Assembly: GCA_965219005.1 (NCBI GenBank)
Contig: CBDCMS010000004.1
Span: 2,976,001-3,040,000, forward strand
DNA length: 64,000 nucleotides
From: CAUZIZ01 sp965219005
Lineage (GTDB): Bacteria > Acidobacteriota > UBA6911 > RPQK01 > JAJDTT01
Reading direction: 5' to 3'
Shown here: positions 51,459 through 60,900 of the stretch, in pieces
How positions within the stretch are numbered: the stretch's first letter is position 1
How the letters are laid out: each line of letters opens with the position of its first letter
Made by a program: the position numbers and the translations under genes
The notes under the pieces: model-generated
What the model was told of the DNA's origin: nothing
Seen by the model: the letters and a program-made list of their open reading frames with translations, nothing else
The model's database searches: none

Positions 51459-51540
51459 GGGCTGGAATACGCAATCCCGTTGGGATTGACCTCGCTTGGT
51501 CTGCGACGCTCAAGACCTCAACCCCCTTGGGCCAAGGCAC
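51459..51540. repeat. REP-like palindromes downstream of the IS110 transposase
   Basis: CAATCCC-GTT-GGGATTG (51472-51488) is preceded by GGGCTGGAATACG. The unit is the inverted counterpart of 50050-50080, sharing AATCC..GGGATT..CGTATT.CAGCCC on the complementary strand. A second palindrome CCTTGG-G-CCAAGG follows at 51525-51537. These probably belong to the repeat locus into which the element inserted, or to the element's right end; the boundary is undefined. Confidence 0.5.
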
Positions 51541-51742
51541 CTGAAACCCATAAGCTGAGGGTCGCGGCTTTTATGTCTTGCGTTCCAAACTTGACTCAAA
51601 AGTCACGAAAAACTTCAGACAAACTTTCCTAGTGGTACTCCGGTTCCCTCGATATCCCCAAGGTACTAGATAACGCGGGGATTGTAATGCTGGTGGGACA
51701 GCACTACACTCACATCACAAGCTCGCAAGGAGGATTTGCCGA

Positions 51743-51977
51743 ATGAAGTTCGGAAGAGTTGGAGGAGTTCTCTATTTGTGCCTGAGCCACGGTGAATAGC
51801 AAGAACCAGGTGGCGAAGTTTTTCCAGGAGTTCTTCGCCGACGACGCGGTGCCCGCAGGACCGATAGCCGGGTCCTTGATCGTGCACAGTGATACCGACG
51901 TCGCCGTCACCAGTTTGAAGACCATCAATGGCGTCCAGTCTTCCAGCCTGCCGGCCGGCAGCGTGGGTGGGCAGTAG
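51743..51977 (+). pseudogene. Secreted repeat-protein gene with internal deletion
   Basis: A strong ribosome site (AAGGAGG) precedes ATG 51743, giving MKFGRVGGVLYLCLS, a signal-peptide-like start, but the frame stops after about 18 codons. A few bases later a second frame reads VAKFFQEFFADD and PIAGSLIVHSDTDVAVTSLK then NGVQSSSLPAG, a C-terminal motif similar to the end of the repeats in the protein at 25.8-27.2 kb (ARFLPQMIPG..GSFSLSC). The middle of the gene is missing, so this is a remnant. Everything between 51430 and 51742 holds no gene that I can see. Confidence 0.6.
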
Positions 51978-51997
51978 CTGCACTCGCCTTCTCAACC

Positions 51998-52019
51998 CCC
52001 TTTGGGTTCCCCCAAAGGG
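51998..52019. terminator. Perfect 9-bp stem hairpin before the TIGR02604 gene
   Basis: CCCTTTGGG-TTCC-CCCAAAGGG forms a perfect 9-base stem with a 4-base loop, 45 bases before the next start codon. There is no T run, so it may be a palindromic repeat or an attenuator-like structure rather than a standard terminator. Outer bases CAACCC and GGGTTG can extend the pairing. Confidence 0.4.
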
Positions 52020-52064
52020 CCTTCGGGTTGTCTGGGCTTGATTCGAATCGTTGTGGCAGGACAG

Positions 52065-55000
52065 ATGAGCCACGGTTCCTGGAAGAGTCTAATCGCGCTC
52101 CAAACCATTTGCCTGACGTTCGCGTTACTCACCCTCATCGGCTGCGGGGAAGGGACATCACCACCCTATTCACCCCAGGAGGCCCTTCAAACATTCCACC
52201 TACCGCAAGGCTTCCGCATCGAGCTTGTGGCCTCCGAGCCCTTGATCGGCGACCCGGTGGCAATGGCATTCGACGCCCAGGGCCGCCTGTTCGTTCTGGA
52301 AATGGGCGACTATCCTATGCAGCCAGAACCCCAGGGGAGGGTAATCGTCCTGGAGAACTCCGACGGCCAGGGAGGATTCACCAAGCGCAGCGTCTACGCC
52401 GAAAACCTCCCCTTCCCCACCGGCCTGATGCCTTGGAGAGACGGCGTCCTGGTAGCCGCTGCACCCCATATCTACTACCTACCCGATGAAGATCGAGATC
52501 TGCGTGCTGACGAGACACGCATAATCCTGACAGGCTTCAACCCGTACAACCCCCAGCTTCGAGTCAATGGACTACTGTACGGCATCGATAACTGGATCTA
52601 CGGAGCCTACCCCAAGGTGGGGCCCTCCCGGCGCCATCCTAAGCAGTTTGGACAGCCGGGTGAACCGCTTCATTTTCCGGATCATCCAGAGGTCCCGGCC
52701 GTCGACGTCTCCAGCCTGGGCACCGACTTCCGTTTTCGACCCGATCAGTTGAAGCTGCAACCGGTATCCGGGAATTCCCAATACGGGAACGCCTTTGACG
52801 CGTGGGGCAATCGTTTTGCGTTGTGGAACAACAATCACATCCGTCACCCCGTCATCGCACACCGCTATCTGGCACGCAATCCCTATCTGAGTGTGTCCTC
52901 GGCCATGGAGTTTCCCTCAGATCACGAAAACCAGTCCGCCCTCTATCCCATTACCGAAAGCCCCATCTACATTCATGAGTCTCAGGTCGGAAAATTCACC
53001 TCCAGCTGCGGGAACTCCGTCTACAATGCCGCCCAATTCCCGGAGAGACTGAGGGGAGCCTATTTCGTCTGTGACCCCCTCCACAACCTGGTGCACAGCG
53101 ACCTGCTTTCTCCTGCCGGGGCTACCTTTTCCGCAAGCCGAGCCTTTGAGCGGAAAGAATTCCTGGCTTCAACCGACGCCTGGTTCAAGCCCGTTTTCAC
53201 GACGGTTGGGCCAGATGGAGCCCTTTATATCGTCGACTACTACCGGAAATACATCGAGCATCCCGACTACGTGCCGGAGGGACTAGAAGGCCAATTCGAC
53301 TTACGCGCGGGAGCCGGCAAGGGGCGTATCTATCGAGTGCACCATCAGAACAGCCAGCCGGCGAAGGAACCAGAACTTCAAAGCGCTGCTGCCGAACAGC
53401 TGGTCGAGGCACTTACTCACCCCAACATGTGGTGGAGGATCACGGCTCAGCGCCTGCTGGTGGAGCGGCAGGATGAATCCGTGGTTGCTGCTTTGCGAGA
53501 TCTGGTTGGAACAGCCAACAAACCCGAGTACCGCATCCACGCTCTCTGGACCCTGGAGGGACTGGGCCAACTGGGATCCGACGTGGTGCTGCGGGCTCTT
53601 CGCGACGAAGATGCTACGGTTCGGGAGCACGCTGTTCGGCTTTCTGAGCACGTTGACTCCCCTTCGCTGGTGCCAGAGCTCCTGGATCTGGTAACCGACC
53701 CAGACCAGCGAGTTCAATTCCAACTGGCATGTACCCTGGGACTCCTCGCCGGATCAGAATCATTCCGGCCGCTCACCCAGATTCTGACACGCCATCTGGA
53801 GGATTCATGGTTTCAGATCGCCATCCTGACTTCAGCGTCCGAGACGGCAAGTCGATGGTTTCGGACGGTCACTCGAGACAGCAACTTTCTCGCCTCCGAC
53901 ACCAAGGGAAAGCAGGAGTTTCTGGGTAGGATCACCGCGATTCTAGGTGCTCGCCAGATCAAGACCGAAGTGGCCGACGTTCTTTCCTTGGCGGCGGGTG
54001 GCCCCGACGGCTCCGCTGAGTGGTGGCGCAAGGCCAGCCTGGCCGGACTGGGGCAGGGCTTGAAACAGGGTCAGACAGAGCAGATTCGCCTGGACCGAAG
54101 CAGCGAGCGCTCACTTTTCCGGCTGATCCAGTCGTCGTCACCGCAGGTGGCCGCAGCAGCTTTGGATCTGGCCGACAGCATCCTGCTCGCCGACTCGCCG
54201 CCGCTCCGCCAGATGGTTCGCGCTGCGGTCGAAGCTTCAAGCAGTCACGCTGAACCAGATTCTAGGATCAACGCGATCCGAGTCATGGCGCTGGATCCGA
54301 CCGATTCCACCATTCCCGTGCTTGGTCAACTAGTGCGTCCCCAGGAAGCCGGCGAGGTTCAAGTCGCCGCGGCAGAAGCCCTCCTCAAGACCGGGAGTCC
54401 CAAGGTGCTCCCTCTCTTGCTGGCGAAGTGGAGAAGCTACACTGAAGCCGTTCGGAAGGTAGTCTGGAACGGGCTCCTCGCCCGCAAAGCTTTCTTGAAG
54501 GCGCTGCTGGACGCCATCGGGGACGAAACCGTCCCGGCCTGGACCGTGAGCCGTCCACGAGTCAATCAATTGCTCCAGTCTCCAGATGACGACATTCGTC
54601 GCCGAGCCGAGACGCTATTCCGCGATCTGCCACAGGAACGTGGAAACCTGATCGCACAATATCAGGGCGCGTTGTCGGTCAAGGGCGACATTCCCTTGGG
54701 TCGAGAAGTCTTTCGAGAGAATTGCAGCCGCTGCCACCGCCTCGACGGAATGGGGAACGAGGTCGGCCCCGACCTGATGGACGTTATCGGGCGTCGACCC
54801 AAGAAGTTCTTCCTGACCAAGATACTGGACCCCAACGTCAACATTACACCCGGCTTCGAGACCTACGTGATTGAAACTCGAAACGGAGCAACCGTCACGG
54901 GCCTCATTGCCCAGGACAGCCCGACTTCCCTGATGCTTCGACGAGAGGAAGGTGAGGAAGAAACAATCCTCCGGAGAAACATCCTCAAGCTTCGCGTGTC

Positions 55001-55106
55001 AAGCGTCTCCACCATGCCCGAAGGCCTGGAAGAAGATATCAACCTGAGGAAGATGACAGATCTACTCGAATACCTTCAAAGGCTGGGCACCCCCGGTCCA
55101 CTGTGA
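52065..55106 (+). CDS. TIGR02604-type membrane-bound dehydrogenase with HEAT repeats and cytochrome c domain
   Basis: 1013 residues from ATG 52065. The N-terminus ends in a lipobox-like FALLTLIGCGEG. A beta-propeller glucose/sorbosone-dehydrogenase-type domain covers about 40-430: FRIELVASEPLIGDPVAMAF, GRLFVLEMGDYP and PDGALYIVDYYRKYIEHPD. An armadillo/HEAT region of about 350 residues follows (repeated AALRDLVGTANKPEYRIHAL-type helices), then a C-terminal cytochrome c unit with heme motif CSRCHRLDG (C887) and the TIGR02603 segment GPDLMDVIGRRPKKF. Such proteins occur in planctomycetes, verrucomicrobia and acidobacteria and are thought to oxidise sugars or small molecules on the cell surface. 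Neighbour 55386 is a CehA-like hydrolase and 57960 a second member of the family. Confidence 0.9.
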   Translation: MSHGSWKSLIALQTICLTFALLTLIGCGEGTSPPYSPQEALQTFHLPQGFRIELVASEPLIGDPVAMAFDAQGRLFVLEMGDYPMQPEPQGRVIVLENSDGQGGFTKRSVYAENLPFPTGLMPWRDGVLVAAAPHIYYLPDEDRDLRADETRIILTGFNPYNPQLRVNGLLYGIDNWIYGAYPKVGPSRRHPKQFGQPGEPLHFPDHPEVPAVDVSSLGTDFRFRPDQLKLQPVSGNSQYGNAFDAWGNRFALWNNNHIRHPVIAHRYLARNPYLSVSSAMEFPSDHENQSALYPITESPIYIHESQVGKFTSSCGNSVYNAAQFPERLRGAYFVCDPLHNLVHSDLLSPAGATFSASRAFERKEFLASTDAWFKPVFTTVGPDGALYIVDYYRKYIEHPDYVPEGLEGQFDLRAGAGKGRIYRVHHQNSQPAKEPELQSAAAEQLVEALTHPNMWWRITAQRLLVERQDESVVAALRDLVGTANKPEYRIHALWTLEGLGQLGSDVVLRALRDEDATVREHAVRLSEHVDSPSLVPELLDLVTDPDQRVQFQLACTLGLLAGSESFRPLTQILTRHLEDSWFQIAILTSASETASRWFRTVTRDSNFLASDTKGKQEFLGRITAILGARQIKTEVADVLSLAAGGPDGSAEWWRKASLAGLGQGLKQGQTEQIRLDRSSERSLFRLIQSSSPQVAAAALDLADSILLADSPPLRQMVRAAVEASSSHAEPDSRINAIRVMALDPTDSTIPVLGQLVRPQEAGEVQVAAAEALLKTGSPKVLPLLLAKWRSYTEAVRKVVWNGLLARKAFLKALLDAIGDETVPAWTVSRPRVNQLLQSPDDDIRRRAETLFRDLPQERGNLIAQYQGALSVKGDIPLGREVFRENCSRCHRLDGMGNEVGPDLMDVIGRRPKKFFLTKILDPNVNITPGFETYVIETRNGATVTGLIAQDSPTSLMLRREEGEEETILRRNILKLRVSSVSTMPEGLEEDINLRKMTDLLEYLQRLGTPGPL

Positions 55107-55201
55107 TCGAAGTGATGTCGAATCGAATTGGGTTCTCATGTGCCCTGGAGTGAGGTATCCTTTGCAGACACATCTGGCTTGAGTTCACAGGTTTGGGGGC
55201 G

Positions 55202-55350
55202 AATGGCGACGGCGACATCGACGTTTTGGATGCCGTTCTCCTGCTGCAACACATATTCGGAAGCAAACCTCTGGCAAATTGTACGGCTGGCGAATTGTAC
55301 GGCGGGCCCATAGGAACCCATCCCAGGGCCATCGGACACTTGATCGCTGA
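55202..55350 (+). pseudogene. Dockerin tail remnant duplicated from a protease gene
   Basis: This non-coding stretch matches the last calcium loop and 3' flank of the dockerin at 25233-25366: NGDGDIDVLDAVLLLQHIFG with KPLANC in frame, then about 45 bases past the homologous stop position (CATCCCAGGG..ACTTGATCGCTG). A 16-base tandem duplication (CTGGCAAATTGTACGG, 55271-55286, repeated at 55287-55302) breaks the copy. Neither start nor first calcium loop is present, so it is not a gene. It lies in the short gap between two expressed genes. Confidence 0.75.
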
Positions 55351-55385
55351 GAAAGAACGCCTTTAGGGTAGTGAGAAAGGGAAAC

Positions 55386-57917
55386 ATGTTGAAAAGTCGA
55401 ATGAGCCTTCTGCGTCTTCGGATACCGCGATCTATCCTGATCGCCTGCACTCTTTGCTTTGTCGTCCTGGCTTTCGCGTTGACTTCATCTAGCCACCATG
55501 CAGAGGCGATAGAGATCGGAAAACACAACACCCACCTGCTGCCGAAAGGCAAAGAGGCAGATGGGATTATCGGTGACTTTGTACTGCGTGGCCAGAGAAT
55601 CCATGCTCTGATCAGCGGGGGCTTGCCCAACCGGCGGGCAAACATGATGCACGATCGGGATTCCTCGATTCCTGGTACTCTCTTCGATCTCGATCTGGTG
55701 GGAGCCGACAACGACCAGATCACTTCATTCCGTCCCGGGCATCAGAGTGGCCACGTGAGCTACGTAAGAATCCTCACCGCCACTGGAGATACCGCTTCTA
55801 TCGAAGTGGTGACGACAGCGGCAAAGGGAAATGGCCTCTATACACGACACGTGTACTCCCTGGGCTCAGAATCGCAGCACCTCGAAATCCTCTCGACCTT
55901 TCGCAACGAGTCGAGTCAGACAAGAGAGATCGAGCCGTTGCCGATATGGAAATCACCCACAGAATACGAGAAACTAAACCAGTTTTCGGAAGTTTGGCAG
56001 GCCGGCGCCATCCGAGTTGGAGACAGCATTGACCCCTTCGACAAGCGCGCCTATGCCTGGGCACCTCTCACCCGGAAAAATGCTTCACCGTTAGAAGAAA
56101 AGTTTCAACTGCAGCCGGGACAGGAGAGGAGCTATGCCCTAGCCCTGACAGTGGCTGACTCGCCTCTGGAGGCATTCGGCCTGGCCTCCGGTCTCCTCGG
56201 ACCCAGCGGTCGGGTCAAAGGTAGCGTGATTGACCGTGCCGGAAAACCTGCCCTTCACGCTTCCCTGTTGGTCTCCGTCAACGGTGTCCAGTTGCCTGCG
56301 TATCCCAGTCCTGCGGGGGAGCTGGACTTTCTTCTTCCGCCTGGAAAATACGAAGGGATCCTCATCGACCTGGGAAGGCCGGAGCAGCGGCTCTCGTTGG
56401 TCGTGGCCCAGGATGAGACGACGGCGCTCGAGCTCTCACCGCCTCCCGCTTCTGCCGTGTCTTTCCAGATTCGGGACAGCGGCGGTCGCCCCTCACCCGC
56501 CAAAGTGCAGTTCCTTGGCATCAAGGGCACCGATACGCCCGAATTCGGGACAAATTACCGGGCTCACGGCTGCGACCACCAGTATCAGACCCACGACGGT
56601 GCCTTCACCCAACAGGTCCCCCCTGGCGATTACCTGATCAGAATCACGAGAGGTCCTGAATTCGATCTGGTGGAGCGGGAGGTTCAGGTAGAACCCCAGA
56701 AGGAGCTCCGCATCGAGGCTACTTTGACACGCACGGTGGATACTGCCGGATGGATCAGCACCGATTATCACTCCCACTCCACTCCCAGCGGTGACAACCA
56801 TTGCAATACCCATGATCGCCTTATCAATTTCGCGGCCGAACAGGTGGAGTTCATCCCCACCACCGAGCACAACCGCATCTACGACTGGAATCCCTATATC
56901 GAGCGACTCGGTTTGTCCCGCGAGCTGTCCACCATTGTCGGCCTCGAGCTGACAGGGAGAGGCCAACATTTCAATTCATTCCCTCTCGAGTACACACCCC
57001 TGACCCAGGACGGCGGTGCCCCGGAATGGCAGTTTGACCCCCGTCTGAACGCGATCGTCCTGAGAAATCTCTTCGACGCGGGCCCGGATCGATGGGTTCA
57101 GGCCAACCACCCTCGGGTCGGTGAGGTCTTCAATGACAGAGATGCTGACGGCGTCGGCGACGGGGGTTTCATCGGCTTCGAATCGCTGGTCGACGCTGCA
57201 GAAGTCTGGAGCACTGAGATTCTGAACCCCGATCCGACCTACTTTCGGATGCGCAACGGAGAAAGGGTTGAGATTGAAAATCGCACCTTCGGTTGGCTGC
57301 AATTGCTCAACCAGGGAAGGCACGTCTGGTGTGTCGCCGTCAGTGATGCGCACCGGGTATTCGGGGGTAGCGGAGTAGGAGGATGGCGAACCTACGTCCC
57401 CAGTTCCACCGATGAGCCCAGCGACATCGATCCAACTGAGGTGATCCGGAACTCCAAGGCCGGACAAATGATGATCACGAACGGACCCTTTCTCGAAGTA
57501 GCAACGGATCAGGGACTGCCGATCGGTTCCAGACTGACCTCTCCCGGCGGCGTCACGCTTCGAGTGCGGGTCCAGACGCCCAATTGGATTGATATTGATC
57601 GGGTTCAAGTTCTTGTCAACAGCCGTCCACTTCCGAAGCACAACTACACGCGTTCTTCACATGGACAGTTGTTCCAGAGCGGTGTCATCAAGTTTGAGCA
57701 GCAGATCCGCGTCGACTTGCCCCGGGACGCCCATCTGATCGTGGTCGCCAGCGGTGAGTCCAGCACCCTGGAAAAGGGATGGGGCCGCAGCCCAGAAGCC
57801 CAGATGCCGCCGGTTGCATTTACCAACCCGATCTATGTGGACGTAGACGGAAACGGCTTCCAGCCGAACGGCGACACCTTGGGTCATCCTCTGCTGGTTG
57901 CGATGCAGTCCCCCTGA
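55386..57917 (+). CDS. CehA/McbA-family metallohydrolase (PHP-like domain)
   Basis: 843 residues. ATG 55386 follows AAAGGG; the frame starts earlier at a GTG (55371). A signal peptide or anchor lies at about 14-35 (ILIACTLCFVVLAFALTSS). The first 430 residues are beta-rich, with carboxypeptidase-regulatory-like folds (LLGPSGRVKGSVIDRAGKPALHAS). The PHP-type hydrolase begins at H462/H464 in STDYHSHSTPSGDN, followed by QVEFIPTTEHNRIYD, WVQANHPRVGEVF and CVAVSDAHRVFGGSG, which supply the other metal ligands. This matches carbaryl/McbA-type esterases and amidases that hydrolyse carbamates or phosphoesters. It is flanked on both sides by TIGR02604 proteins, so it probably belongs to the same surface catabolic unit. 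Confidence 0.88.
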   Translation: MLKSRMSLLRLRIPRSILIACTLCFVVLAFALTSSSHHAEAIEIGKHNTHLLPKGKEADGIIGDFVLRGQRIHALISGGLPNRRANMMHDRDSSIPGTLFDLDLVGADNDQITSFRPGHQSGHVSYVRILTATGDTASIEVVTTAAKGNGLYTRHVYSLGSESQHLEILSTFRNESSQTREIEPLPIWKSPTEYEKLNQFSEVWQAGAIRVGDSIDPFDKRAYAWAPLTRKNASPLEEKFQLQPGQERSYALALTVADSPLEAFGLASGLLGPSGRVKGSVIDRAGKPALHASLLVSVNGVQLPAYPSPAGELDFLLPPGKYEGILIDLGRPEQRLSLVVAQDETTALELSPPPASAVSFQIRDSGGRPSPAKVQFLGIKGTDTPEFGTNYRAHGCDHQYQTHDGAFTQQVPPGDYLIRITRGPEFDLVEREVQVEPQKELRIEATLTRTVDTAGWISTDYHSHSTPSGDNHCNTHDRLINFAAEQVEFIPTTEHNRIYDWNPYIERLGLSRELSTIVGLELTGRGQHFNSFPLEYTPLTQDGGAPEWQFDPRLNAIVLRNLFDAGPDRWVQANHPRVGEVFNDRDADGVGDGGFIGFESLVDAAEVWSTEILNPDPTYFRMRNGERVEIENRTFGWLQLLNQGRHVWCVAVSDAHRVFGGSGVGGWRTYVPSSTDEPSDIDPTEVIRNSKAGQMMITNGPFLEVATDQGLPIGSRLTSPGGVTLRVRVQTPNWIDIDRVQVLVNSRPLPKHNYTRSSHGQLFQSGVIKFEQQIRVDLPRDAHLIVVASGESSTLEKGWGRSPEAQMPPVAFTNPIYVDVDGNGFQPNGDTLGHPLLVAMQSP

Positions 57918-57959
57918 CGACGGGGCTGCAAGAGCTGGCAGCTTTGAGGTCACATAAAG

Positions 57960-60900
57960 CTGAAAATACTAAGTTCTTTACTCCTGCTCCTGGCGGTACT
58001 GCTGGCACCGTTGGACGTGAACCTGGCATCGCAGACAGAGGAAAACGACCCGGCCTCTCCAGAAGGCCGCTTCGATCCCTCCCTCTACGAGTTCGTGAAA
58101 CGATTCAAGTCGCTCGGCGAGGGAGTCCATGGGGCTGGTGACAGGGTGGGCCCATCTCCGCAGGAATCGATCGACCTTTTCCGGCTAAGCGACGGTCTCA
58201 AGATCGAAGTTATCGCCAGCGAGCCCTTGATCCGTCAACCCCTGTATCTGCACTTCGACCACAGAGGGCGCTTGTGGGTGGTTCAGTACATTCAATACCC
58301 ATTCCCAGCCGGGCTCACAATCTTGGAGTACGATCGATACCTGAGGGCCGTCTTCAACAAGGTCCCTCCGGCTCCGCCCAACCACGACCGGGGTGCCGAC
58401 AAGATCACTATCCTGGAAGATACCAATGGGGACGGCAGTTTCAACTCCCACAAGGATTTCGTGAGCGGACTCAACATAGCCAGCAGCGTGGCCATCGGCC
58501 GAGGTGGAGTGTGGGTGCTGAACCCTCCCTACCTCCTCTTCTACCCTGATCGCAACCAGGACGATGTACCCGACGGCGATCCCGAGGTGCACCTTTCCGG
58601 TTTCGGCCTGGAGGATACCCATGGGCTAGCAAACAGCCTGGTTTGGGGACCGGATGGATGGCTCTACGGCGCCCAGGGGAGTACCACCTCGGCCACCATA
58701 GAGGAAATCAAGTTCCTCGGCCAGGCCGTCTGGCGCTACCATCCCACCGAGAAGCTGTTCGAACTCTTCGCCGAGGGTGGGGGCAACACCTGGAGCCTGA
58801 GCTTCGACAGCAAGGGTCGACTTTTCTCTGGAACCAACCGCGGAGCGGCAAGGGGAGTTCACTACGCCCAGGGAGGATACTACATCAAGAGCTTTTCCAA
58901 GCACGGCCCACTCACCAATCCTTTTGCCTTTGGGTTTCTCGAACACATGGAGCACGAGGGCTATGGCGAGCGCTTTTCCCAGAGCCTGGAGGTTTACGAA
59001 GGGGGTGCCCTTCCCGGCTATCAAGGCCAGACGATCGCCGGTATGTCCTTGACCAACAGGATGCAAGCGAGCCGGCTGCTCCCCCAGGGTTCTACTCTTC
59101 GGACGGTCGATTCAGATGCAATCGTCCTAACTGAAAATATCTGGTTCCGACCGCTGGACACAAAAGTTGGGCCCGATGGAGCCGTCTATATCGCCGACTG
59201 GTACGACTACCGTCTGAGTCACCTCAGCCCCTTCGACACCTGGCACAAGGACAGCGGCAGGATCTACCGCCTCAATTCCAAGGGCGCCGCACCCTTCAAG
59301 CCTTTTGACTTGTCCGGCCTGACCAGTCAAGAGCTCATCGATACCCTTTCACACCAGAACCGATGGTTTCGAGCCCAGGCCCTCCGGGTGCTGGGAGACC
59401 GAAGGGACAAGGACATGATTCCCCAGCTGAAGAGGCTGGTTCGGGACCATAGGGGACAGCTGGCTCTGGAAGGATTGTGGGCACTGAACGCCAGCGGAGG
59501 ATTCGACGAGGCCTTCGCCTTTGAGCAGCTCGATCATCCCAATGAACACGTACGAACCTGGACCGTGCGTTTGTTGGGAGACTCGAGGAAGATTTCCCAT
59601 CGTCTCCGGAAGAAGCTCGTCCATCGGGCGCGGACGGAAAGCAGCGCGGTGGTGCGTAGCCAACTGGCCAGTTCCTGCAAGAGACTGCCCACCGACGACT
59701 CCCTTCCCGTCCTTCGCCAACTGATGCTGCGCCCGGAGGATCAAGAGGACCCGCATATTCCCCTCCTCCTCTGGTGGGCCCTTGAAGAGAAGCTGGAGGA
59801 TAACCTCGACTCTATAGTGGATTGGTTCGACGACAAGGAATTGTGGCAGGCTCCCCTCTTCAGCCAGAGCATCGCACCTCGCCTGGCACAACGCTACTCT
59901 TTCGAGCTGGGCGATCGGGTGTTCTACGACTTCAGTGATGACTATCAGGCCGTGTACTCTCCTTGGAAGTCCAATCACACACCCTCGATCAGCCACAAGA
60001 ATCTGGTAATCTGCGCCCGCCTGCTTCACCTTGCTCCCACTCCTGAAGCTGTGGATCGCTTGATCGAGGGCATGGAGGAGGGACTGAGGGGCCGGGTGTT
60101 GAGCTTGGTTCCCGACGAGCTTCAGCGGGAGATCTCCAAGCTCCTGGTCGAAAAGCCCATGTCCCCGGTTTTGAACAGCCTTGCACTGCGGACCGGAAAC
60201 AAGGGCAAGCTGCCAACCGCACTCGAAATGCTGGTTGACTCCTCGACCTCGGAATCCGAAAAAAGGAGCCTCATCGGTGCACTAGCCGATCTGAAGGCTC
60301 CGGAAGCAGTCCCGGCCTTCCTGGCCCTGCTGCGACAGGAGCAGTCCGACCTCATCAAGACAGAGTTGCTTACTGCCTTGCAGCACTACGAGGATTCGAA
60401 GATCCCGGCCGCTATCGTAGCCTCCTACCAGAGCTGGAATGGACCACTCCGCCGCACTGCCAGGGAGGTCTTGATCAACCGGGTCTCCTGGGCGCGGTCG
60501 CTGCTGGACTCGATCAGGCAGGGTCTCTTCCCGGCAGAAGAGATCTCTGTGCGCGAGCAGGAAACCATGCGAAGACTCGGCAATGCAGGGCTCAACGAAG
60601 TCATTGCGAGTACCTGGGACGAAAAGGATGGTGGAGAGCTCGTACTGAACGATGCTCAGCGCGCACTTCGCGAGTTGGGAGAAAGGCAGTACAACGCAAG
60701 CTGTGGGAATTGCCACCTGGCATCGGGAGACGGAATGCGTAAATCCCTGGTGAACTCTAGATGGGTACTGGGACCCGAAGAGAGCCTGATCCGCATCACG
60801 CTCCAAGGAAAGCAGGGCAAGGAACTGATGCCCTCCTTTGCCTCTCAATTGGACGACGAGCAACTCGCTTCCATTCTGAGCTACATCCGCTCAGAGTGGG

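Noticed and set aside
55136..55723. 195-residue minus-strand frame opposite the CehA-like gene start
   Set aside because: Antisense to the signal peptide and N-terminus of a well-supported gene, with no ribosome site or homology.
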